A program made the position numbers and the translations under genes. A stretch of 10,281 nt of DNA from CAYGTK01 sp964352775 (GTDB taxonomy: Bacteria; Bacteroidota; Bacteroidia; Chitinophagales; CAIOSU01), in the NCBI GenBank assembly GCA_964352775.1, contig CAYGTK010000152.1, positions 1 through 10,281 of the forward strand, written 5' to 3'. Positions 1 to 5,041 of the stretch are shown in pieces. A model generated the notes under the pieces. The model did no database searches. It saw only the letters and a program-made list of their open reading frames with translations, and was not told the DNA's origin. Each line of letters begins with the position of its first letter. Position 1 is the first letter of the stretch.

Positions 1-810
1 CCTTATAAAGGATGACTTGTACATCTTTCCATCAGTGCAGCGTATTTGAATAAAATAACGGCCAGGTAGTAACTCAGTTACATCAACTTCCTCTTTGTCG
101 GAATCACCAAAAAGTACTTTCTGGCCTTGAACATTTAATATAAAGTACTCAAAGGAAGAAGGTAAACCCATAAATCTTATTACGTCCGAAGAAGGACTTG
201 GATAAGCTATAAATTCTTGAGACGTGATGTATTTAGGCGTACTCAGAATGATATTCTCTTCATCTACTTGAACAGCTCTAATATTTACTACACCGTGGAC
301 ATTATCAAAAAAGTCTGCTACAAAGGTGAATTGGATGAGCGTGTCGGTAATCTTTGGATTAGTGGATGATAAGTCGTAGCGAAGACTTCTCCATGAGGCT
401 GGCAAAATACTCTGGTCTCTTCTACCACATACGTCTTCTGTCGTTCTTAGGTTTATAAGCTCAACTGTTCCTGAAGGTTGATTAATGGCAAGTCCGAGTG
501 CAGGGTAGCAACTGCTATTTGTTGTTTGTGACACATTAACGAACACCTCAAACGCAAATGATGGATTTAGAAGGTCAGCAATATTAATCCATGGTGTAGT
601 CATTCGGCAAAAACCCTGATCGTCATCGGAACTAACTGCTTTTATCGAAGAAACGCCAGAAAACTCCCAGAATAGCAAGGAATCATTGAAGAATTCCCAA
701 TCGACAATCTCTGTCGAGTCGTCAAAATTGTAATAAATAGGAGCGGTGACTTGTTGGGCTGAAATGTTAGCAGCTATTGTCACGAAAAGGAGGAGAAATA
801 AGTGTTTCAT
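1..810 (-). CDS. Secreted protein with type IX secretion C-terminal sorting domain (3' end cut by window)
   Basis: The frame reads from ATG at 810 to the window edge without a stop, giving 270 codons and lacking only the extreme C-terminus. Residues 1-18 (MKHLFLLLFVTIAANISA) form a typical Sec signal peptide with cleavage before QQ. The middle part (about 20-190) is rich in beta-type, aromatic and Asp/Ser residues and may be a jelly-roll-like domain; I do not recognise it specifically. From about residue 200 the sequence fits a type A T9SS sorting domain: AYPSPSSD, then FILNVQGQKV, VDVTELLPGRYFIQI and KMYKSSFIR. Proteins of this class cross the outer membrane through the Por system of Bacteroidota and are released or anchored on the surface. 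This is the best taxonomic marker in the window. The exact role is unknown. The divergent XRE gene shares its upstream region. Confidence 0.85.
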   Translation of the reverse strand, partial: MKHLFLLLFVTIAANISAQQVTAPIYYNFDDSTEIVDWEFFNDSLLFWEFSGVSSIKAVSSDDDQGFCRMTTPWINIADLLNPSFAFEVFVNVSQTTNSSCYPALGLAINQPSGTVELINLRTTEDVCGRRDQSILPASWRSLRYDLSSTNPKITDTLIQFTFVADFFDNVHGVVNIRAVQVDEENIILSTPKYITSQEFIAYPSPSSDVIRFMGLPSSFEYFILNVQGQKVLFGDSDKEEVDVTELLPGRYFIQIRCTDGKMYKSSFIR

Positions 811-842
811 GGTTTTTATGCTTTAGGGGTAAAGAATGAAAA

Positions 843-850
843 CAAATATA
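843..850 (-). promoter_or_regulatory. Bacteroidota-type -7 box upstream of the T9SS gene
   Basis: On the minus strand the sequence reads TATATTTG, matching the TAnnTTTG -7 element of Bacteroidota housekeeping promoters. It lies 33 bp from the ATG at 810. No clear TTTG -33 element is visible at the expected distance. The box overlaps the start of the palindrome at 849-866, so a bound regulator would be expected to affect it. Confidence 0.45.
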
Positions 851-880
851 AGCAATATATTGCTTAGGCATATATTGCTT
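849..880. promoter_or_regulatory. Palindromic operator with extra half-site
   Basis: Bases 849-866 read taagcaatatattgctta, a perfect 18-bp palindrome. Part of it, atattgctt, is repeated at 872-880. The site lies between the divergent T9SS and XRE genes. It covers the -35 box of the XRE promoter (860-865) and touches the -7 box of the leftward promoter. Dimeric XRE proteins bind such palindromes, so autoregulation by the adjacent regulator is the natural inference. Confidence 0.55.
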
Positions 881-888
881 TTTATAAT
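860..888 (+). promoter_or_regulatory. Candidate promoter of the XRE gene
   Basis: TTGCTT (860-865) and TATAAT (883-888) are separated by exactly 17 bp, which gives an expected start near 895, about 20 bases before the ATG at 915. The -35 lies in the palindrome and the repeated half-site (872-880) fills the spacer, an arrangement suited to repression. The elements are of the general sigma-70 type, not the Bacteroidota -33/-7 type. Confidence 0.45.
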
Positions 889-914
889 CCCCGCAGAGAA
901 ACGTGCTTTGCTGT

Positions 915-1160
915 ATGTCATTTAAGCACTATAGTGAGGAAGAGCTACTTAAAAGGTTCGGGAAAAGATTGAAAGAATTCCGAAAGGGCTTAGGGTATAA
1001 AAATGCTTTTGATTTTGCCTATGCCAAGGATCTTGAACCTACTCAGTATGCTAAGTGGGAAACAGGGAAGAACATAACCCTTGTAAGCCTCATGAAGATT
1101 TTAAATGCTTTTGAGGTCACTCTTGAGAATTTCTTTTCGGAGGGCTTTGAGGGGGAATAG
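915..1160 (+). CDS. Small XRE-family helix-turn-helix regulator
   Basis: The protein has 81 residues from ATG at 915; a GTG at 903 would add four residues (MLCC), which look unlike a natural start. Almost the whole chain is one Cro/C1-type HTH domain: FGKRLKEFRKGLGYKNAFDF holds helix 1 and the turn, EPTQYAKWETGKN is the recognition region with the conserved W-E-x-G-K-N, and SLMKILNAFEVTLENFFSEG gives the last helices. The ending in FFSEGF is common in short Bacteroidota XRE regulators. It likely represses its own promoter and perhaps the divergent T9SS gene through the palindrome at 849-866. The 3' end overlaps the convergent ATPase gene by 44 bp, so transcription of the two may interfere. 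There is no toxin partner beside it on the same strand. Confidence 0.85.
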   Translation: MSFKHYSEEELLKRFGKRLKEFRKGLGYKNAFDFAYAKDLEPTQYAKWETGKNITLVSLMKILNAFEVTLENFFSEGFEGE

Positions 1161-2310
1161 TAAATGCACTGAAACCTCTGCTTGGTTTACCATCTATAAT
1201 AAGTCTAATGAAAAAGTGATAGTTGGGAAGATGAATAAAATCCTCTAATGCAATATCTGGAAACATTTCCCGTGCCATAACGATAGCGTCGTCAGAACCA
1301 AGTCTAAAGGTGAGAACAGTACCAACATTACCAATCACTGCTCGACGTATCTTGTCATCTAGTTGATGAAGATATTGGTGTGCAAGAGTCATGGCGATTT
1401 TGAACTTTCGTAACTCGGCGAACATATTGACTAGTGAGAGCGTCGTGAAATTATGAAACTCATCAATGTAGAAGTGAAAAGGAATACGCTCTGATTCAGC
1501 TAGAGAAGCCCTACTGAAGCTTGCGGAAGCTACTGAGGTCACGAAGAGAGCGCCCAAAATCTGACTAGCATCTTCACCTATATGTCCTTTAGAAAGGTTA
1601 ACTAAAATTATCTTCTTATTGTCCATAGATTTACGTAAGGAGATCTCTTCTGGGTTAGAAATGAGGGTTCGCTTAATAACGGGATGGGCAAGGATTCCAC
1701 CTAATTTGTTAAGAACAGGTAATAGATCATACTTGTTATATTCCTTGAATTCCTTTTCCCAAAATCGTTTAACACTATCGTTTTCAATTGATTGAATTGC
1801 TGAATTTCTGAACGTCTTATCCAAGAGAAGTCGCTGTATGTCTTCAATTGAAGCGTAGCGTTGGTCTAATAAAGCGAGAATGCAATGACGTAGAATATGT
1901 TCGAGCTTTACGCCCCATGCGTCGTTCCATAGCTTTTTTAAAGACTCAAGAATACCCGATGCTACTAAAGACCTCTTTTCAAAGGAGACTCTTTTAAATG
2001 GATTATACCTAAACTTTAATGCAGCATCTGGAGTATTGAAATAGATAACATCAGCTCTGCGGCTCTCTGGGATAGAATCGAAAATCTCTGAAACAAGATC
2101 TCCGTGAGGATCCATAAGGCAAATTCCATCACCTCTTTCTATGTCTTGCATTAGCATACCTTTAAGGAGTGTTGATTTGCCAGTACCCGTCTTCCCGATG
2201 ATGTAGGAGTGAAGCAATCGGTCATCGTCCTTAATTCCAAAAGTCTTGTATCTGTCCCAGTAATTGGATTTTCCTAGAATCGTGATGTTTTGAGAGTCTT
2301 TATTTACCAT
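1117..2310 (-). CDS. VirD4/TraG-like DNA-translocation ATPase (type IV secretion coupling family)
   Basis: This 397-residue P-loop ATPase belongs to the HerA/VirD4/TraG group, which pumps DNA in conjugation or type IV secretion. Walker A is at 39-47 (GKTGTGKST) and is followed by MDPHGDLV at 66-73. Walker B is at 280-285 (FYIDEF). LAHQYLHQL at 309-317 and NVGTVLTFRLG at 328-338 are typical of the TraM-recognition and DNA-binding part of the family. There is no N-terminal transmembrane hairpin, unlike classical VirD4, so the protein is probably soluble or pairs with a separate membrane protein. It starts at the only early ATG; the upstream TTAGGTA is a weak ribosome site. A TATAAT lies at 2339-2344 but has no -35 at normal spacing. 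A terminator separates it from the ArdC-SymE genes upstream. No relaxase or VirB gene is in the window. The role in element transfer is inferred from family and context. Confidence 0.85.
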   Translation of the reverse strand: MVNKDSQNITILGKSNYWDRYKTFGIKDDDRLLHSYIIGKTGTGKSTLLKGMLMQDIERGDGICLMDPHGDLVSEIFDSIPESRRADVIYFNTPDAALKFRYNPFKRVSFEKRSLVASGILESLKKLWNDAWGVKLEHILRHCILALLDQRYASIEDIQRLLLDKTFRNSAIQSIENDSVKRFWEKEFKEYNKYDLLPVLNKLGGILAHPVIKRTLISNPEEISLRKSMDNKKIILVNLSKGHIGEDASQILGALFVTSVASASFSRASLAESERIPFHFYIDEFHNFTTLSLVNMFAELRKFKIAMTLAHQYLHQLDDKIRRAVIGNVGTVLTFRLGSDDAIVMAREMFPDIALEDFIHLPNYHFFIRLIIDGKPSRGFSAFTIPPQSPPKRNSQE

Positions 2311-2360
2311 TACCTAACTATACTCGTAATGCAACGATATTATAGGAGAGTGTTAATGAC

Positions 2361-2383
2361 AAAAAAGCCACCTATTTGGTGGC
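2361..2383 (-). terminator. Rho-independent terminator after the SymE-like gene
   Basis: On the minus strand GCCACC-AAATA-GGTGGC forms a perfect 6-bp GC-rich stem with a 5-nt loop, followed at once by TTTTTT (2366-2361). It sits 6 bp after the SymE-like stop and about 50 bp before the ATPase start, so it should end the MTase/ArdC/SymE transcript and leave the ATPase needing its own promoter. Confidence 0.85.
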
Positions 2384-2388
2384 AGAAT

Positions 2389-2571
2389 TTATAGTGTTTT
2401 AATGATCACTTTATTTTTTGAACACTCCACTAGTATTACTTTACCTATAGTGAAGCCAAATCGCTCAAGATATAACCCTTGAATACGGATTTGAGGAACT
2501 CTTGCACTCGGGTTTCTTCTAAATAGATATTGAACTTTCAGCCGAGAGGTTCGAATAAATTGTTTATTCAC
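2389..2571 (-). CDS. SymE-family small toxin-like protein
   Basis: The 60-residue product matches the SymE domain: residues 26-36 (PQIRIQGLYLE) fit the family pattern (P-x-[IL]-R-[IL]-x-G-x-[WY]-L-E), then RFGFTIGKVILVE and NKVIIKTL give the AbrB-like beta swirl. SymE is the SOS-induced toxin of an E. coli type I module, where it acts on RNA or the nucleoid and is silenced by the antisense RNA SymR. The start is GTG at 2571, in the string GTGAATAA that also holds the ArdC stop, so the genes overlap by 8 nt. A strong GGAGGT lies just upstream inside ardC. This coupling means it is made together with ArdC. Family assignment rests on motif memory. No antisense RNA could be confirmed. Confidence 0.7.
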   Translation of the reverse strand: MNKQFIRTSRLKVQYLFRRNPSARVPQIRIQGLYLERFGFTIGKVILVECSKNKVIIKTL

Positions 2572-3439
2572 GGTTACCTCCAGCTTGAGCTTTTCCCAGA
2601 ATGTGATTTACAGCTTTTTGAGCTTTCCCAGCAGCTCTCAAAAGAATTCGTTGATCATTCTGAAACACCTTTAGCCAAGATTGTATATAGGCCGCATTGT
2701 GTTGAAAGTTATCCTGGACGATTCCTGTATGACCACAAAGGAAGGATGCCCCTAATTCTGCTATGAGCTCTTCTTCAGAGTAACGCTCTACATCCCTTGT
2801 ATTTAGTACAGCGATTCCTTTACGAGATAATCGCTTCGCATGACCCGTACTATGAACAAGTTCGTGAAACAGAATACTGTAGAAGCTTTCTGCGTCTACA
2901 AAGCTTTTTCTAGGTGGTATCGAAACAATATCAAGCTTTGGGGAATAGCAAGCCTCTATTCCATTGTAGTCAATTGCAGGAGGAAATGGAAATTCTTTAA
3001 TAATCCTTTCGCCGATCTCTATTGGCGTGCCCGAATAGGATGGAGGAAAATCTTCCATATTAATCTCCATTCCTTTTGTTTGACTAAAGTTAAAAACTGT
3101 GTAAGAGCGAAGTACAAAGCGTGGTTTATCAATTTCCTCATCTCCTTCTTGTGGCTTCTTTTCCATAGGTTTCCAAAAGAATATTTTAGTTCCTTTTTCG
3201 CCTTTCTTTACACTTCCGCCCATATTCGCAATTTGCTTGAATGTTCCAAAGAGATTGCTTTCAAATCCTCTTATGTTGAGAAAGAAAAGGTTTAGCCCAC
3301 TATACATTTGCTTAGTATAAATGTTGGTTGCTAAACCATATTTGTTCCATTTCTTTCTCCAAGGGATAATACCGCTTTCGAGGTGGTTGATAATTATGGA
3401 AGTGATTTCCGTATAAGTGTCTCGCTTTTTGGTTTCCAT
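2564..3439 (-). CDS. ArdC-like anti-restriction protein (ssDNA-binding domain plus zincin metallopeptidase)
   Basis: The 291-residue protein has the two ArdC domains. The N-terminal part (about 5-125) begins with RDTYTEITSIIINHLESG and PWRKKW, then SGLNLFFL, GGSVKKGEKGTKIFFW and SYTVFNFSQTKG, matching the ssDNA-binding ArdC N-domain. The C-terminal zincin-like peptidase has HELVH at 192-196 followed by STGH, and EEELIAELGASFL at 222-234, whose E228 is the likely third zinc ligand. ArdC proteins enter recipients with conjugating DNA and protect it from restriction; a protease attack on host factors is proposed for the family. Start at ATG 3439 keeps the conserved N-terminus. No ribosome site is visible; instead a perfect 10-bp inverted repeat ends 2 bp before the ATG. 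The gene lies downstream of a methyltransferase and is coupled to a SymE-like gene, so it is probably one protective operon. Confidence 0.9.
   Translation of the reverse strand: METKKRDTYTEITSIIINHLESGIIPWRKKWNKYGLATNIYTKQMYSGLNLFFLNIRGFESNLFGTFKQIANMGGSVKKGEKGTKIFFWKPMEKKPQEGDEEIDKPRFVLRSYTVFNFSQTKGMEINMEDFPPSYSGTPIEIGERIIKEFPFPPAIDYNGIEACYSPKLDIVSIPPRKSFVDAESFYSILFHELVHSTGHAKRLSRKGIAVLNTRDVERYSEEELIAELGASFLCGHTGIVQDNFQHNAAYIQSWLKVFQNDQRILLRAAGKAQKAVNHILGKAQAGGNRE
2576..2581 (-). promoter_or_regulatory. Ribosome binding site fixing the GTG start of the SymE-like gene
   Basis: On the minus strand GGAGGT is followed by AACC and then GTG at 2571. It lies within the last codons of ardC. It is the clearest Shine-Dalgarno site noticed in the window, and it supports the GTG start and translational coupling across the 8-nt overlap. 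Confidence 0.65.
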
Positions 3440-3440
3440 A

Positions 3441-3477
3441 TGACTACTGATTTAATTTTTAATGAATTCAGTAGTCA
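3441..3477. repeat. Inverted repeat directly upstream of the ArdC start
   Basis: tgactactga (3441-3450) and tcagtagtca (3468-3477) are perfect 10-bp inverted repeats with a 17-nt AT-rich spacer. The inner arm is 1 bp from the ArdC ATG. There is no T-run after it on either strand, so it is not a normal terminator. It could be an operator, or an RNA hairpin controlling translation of ardC. Confidence 0.6.
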
Positions 3478-3582
3478 CTCTATTCTATCTTCCGTTGTAT
3501 TTATAGAAGTCAAAAAATGCTTTTTTCTCAACCTGTTTATGCTCAAGGATTTAGATCAGGGGGGGGCTTTTTAGTTAACGAA

Positions 3583-4653
3583 TCAAGTGGCTTTTCCACG
3601 ACCTATCTTCTCAAGGAATTTAGTAATGGACATACCCATACACTTTGCAAGTGCAACTGGCACAGCATTTCCGATTTGACGATATATCTGAGCTTTAGAA
3701 CCAACAAAATTCCAATCATCTGGGAAAGTTTGAATTCGTGCGTATTCTTTTAATGTCAGTGGACGTGGATAGTCTGGATGACATTGATCGGTGGTAGTTT
3801 GCTCGGGGCTGCACAAAAGAGTATATGCCGGCTTATCCCATGAAAGTCGCCGAGCCACACCGACCTTACTTCCTTCTTTTTCGAACATTTTTCCCATGTA
3901 GATTTTTTGAATATCGAGAGGTAGGTCTTTCCAACTTCCACCAGGAGGAACAAGCTCCATGATTCTTCTTTTAATAGCGCTGTATTCTGCGCCATCCGAT
4001 GTATCTACATCGGAGCTATATAGAGGGCCCTTTTTTAAAGCATCACTGAGTGTATATTGAATGTTTTGCTCACATGGGAACTCAAACTCGGGTTTAATGT
4101 CATTTCGAACCCCAACTATGAATAACCTATTCCTTTTTTGAGGCACTCCGTAATCAAACGCATTCAAGACCTTGTATTGAACTTGATATCCAATTTTTCT
4201 GAGCTCTTCAATCATGTAAGCTAAAGTCTCTCCTTTCTGGTGGAAGACTAGCCCTTGAACATTCTCCCCAACAAAAATTTTAGGTTGTGTCTCCTCGATA
4301 GCCCTAAGAAATTCATAGAACAAGCCACCTCTTCGGTCTTTGAGTCCAGCCATCTTCCCAGAGACACTATATGGTTGGCAAGGGAAGCCACCTGTTATCA
4401 CGTCAACCTCTCCTTTGAATTGCTTAAAGGAGAAGTTACAAATGTCAGTTATAACTACATTCCAATTTGGTCGATTCAACTTTAATGATGAAACGGCAGA
4501 CTTATCAATTTCGAAAAGGCCAATACAATTTAAGCCCGCCTGTTCAAGACCAAGAGCTAATCCTCCGCAACCAGAAAACAGCTCAAGTACAGCTTTGTCT
4601 TTTCTGGTCTTGCCTTTGTATTGGAGTTGTAAGGGAGGTTGAGAACTAGACAT
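3583..4653 (-). CDS. DNA (cytosine-5-)-methyltransferase, apparently orphan
   Basis: This complete 356-residue C5-cytosine methyltransferase transfers a methyl group from S-adenosylmethionine to cytosine in a specific DNA site. Motifs occur in the usual order: I, ELFSGCGGLALG (24-35) for SAM binding; IV, GGFPCQPYSVSG (88-99) with catalytic C92; VI, ENV (130-132); VIII, QKRNRLFIVG (172-181); IX, RRLSWDKPAYTLL (268-280); X, YRQIGNAVP (324-332). The target-recognition region is roughly 200-270. Specificity cannot be read from sequence by eye. No endonuclease gene lies on either side, so it may be an orphan enzyme that pre-methylates the element to escape host restriction, in line with ArdC downstream. 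Only a weak ribosome site precedes the ATG at 4653. The gap to ardC is about 140 bp and contains a C8 tract on this strand. Confidence 0.95.
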   Translation of the reverse strand: MSSSQPPLQLQYKGKTRKDKAVLELFSGCGGLALGLEQAGLNCIGLFEIDKSAVSSLKLNRPNWNVVITDICNFSFKQFKGEVDVITGGFPCQPYSVSGKMAGLKDRRGGLFYEFLRAIEETQPKIFVGENVQGLVFHQKGETLAYMIEELRKIGYQVQYKVLNAFDYGVPQKRNRLFIVGVRNDIKPEFEFPCEQNIQYTLSDALKKGPLYSSDVDTSDGAEYSAIKRRIMELVPPGGSWKDLPLDIQKIYMGKMFEKEGSKVGVARRLSWDKPAYTLLCSPEQTTTDQCHPDYPRPLTLKEYARIQTFPDDWNFVGSKAQIYRQIGNAVPVALAKCMGMSITKFLEKIGRGKAT

Positions 4654-4674
4654 CTTAAGTCGGTGATTAAAGAC

Positions 4675-4704
4675 CTTATAACCATAACTACTATAATCAC
4701 TTAA
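4675..4704 (-). promoter_or_regulatory. Weak candidate promoter of the methyltransferase gene
   Basis: On the minus strand TTAAGT (4704-4699) and TATAAG (4680-4675) are separated by 18 bp, about 20 bp before the ATG at 4653. An alternative TTTG (4731-4728) lies about 18 bp upstream of TACATTAA, a poor match to the Bacteroidota pattern. Either is a guess, but a promoter must lie in this divergent intergenic region. Confidence 0.25.
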
Positions 4705-4751
4705 TGTAAGGTGATAACGTAGTACTCAAACCCTGTCGAACTAGCATTTTT

Positions 4752-4783
4752 GTAACCCTTTTCACCTTGCTAGAAAGGGTTAC
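4752..4783. repeat. Inverted repeat upstream of the 66-aa gene
   Basis: gtaacccttt (4752-4761) and aaagggttac (4774-4783) form a perfect 10-bp inverted repeat with a 12-nt loop, ending 9 bp before the ATG at 4793. Neither side is followed by a T-run, so it is not a standard terminator. It lies between divergent genes (methyltransferase and recombinase block) and may be an operator, a recombination-related site, or a leader hairpin. Confidence 0.6.
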
Positions 4784-4792
4784 TATTTCAAC

Positions 4793-4993
4793 ATGACTAC
4801 AACACCAGAACAGCTTTCAAATGAACTTGTAGAATTATTTCGTACTACATATGAGCAAGAGCATGGTACGCGAATCTCACGTGAAAAGGGTAGAATCATG
4901 GCCTATGAGGCATTAATATATGTGCGTTCTATTCTTATTCTTGCTCGTAGGAGCGACGCAACTAACAAGACTAGGGATTCGACGATCGTATAA
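4793..4993 (+). CDS. Small helical protein preceding the serine recombinase, function unknown
   Basis: The 66-residue product is helical: LSNELVELFRTTYEQEHG, then ISREKGRIMAYEALIYVRSILI, and a polar tail. Small ORFs with the same outline (helix ending YE..HG, then [IL]S-x-[ED]-x-A and a second helix) are, from memory, often found just before serine recombinases in Patescibacteria genomes; a helper or directionality role is only conjecture. It is 48 bp upstream of the recombinase in the same direction, so they are probably co-transcribed. There is no good Shine-Dalgarno site. A 10-bp inverted repeat lies just upstream. Confidence 0.6.
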   Translation: MTTTPEQLSNELVELFRTTYEQEHGTRISREKGRIMAYEALIYVRSILILARRSDATNKTRDSTIV

Positions 4994-5041
4994 GATCATG
5001 CTACGCTCAAAGAAAAATTATGAGTTTATATCATCCTTATT

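Noticed and set aside
2339..2362. TTGTCA and TATAAT before the ATPase gene
   Set aside because: The spacing is only 12 bp, too short for a sigma-70 promoter; only the -10 may be meaningful.
2840..3295. 151-codon plus-strand frame inside ardC
   Set aside because: It lies fully opposite a well-supported gene, is rich in Cys, Trp and Phe without any motif, and is explained as a shadow of ArdC codon usage.
3512..3526. A6-TGC-T6 possible terminator between MTase and ardC
   Set aside because: The stem is only A-T pairs and no GC-rich hairpin precedes a T-run, so it cannot be supported as a terminator.
3383..3753. Two plus-strand frames across the ardC-MTase gap
   Set aside because: Composition is not protein-like, they run over the inverted repeat and the G-run, and extend antisense into the methyltransferase.
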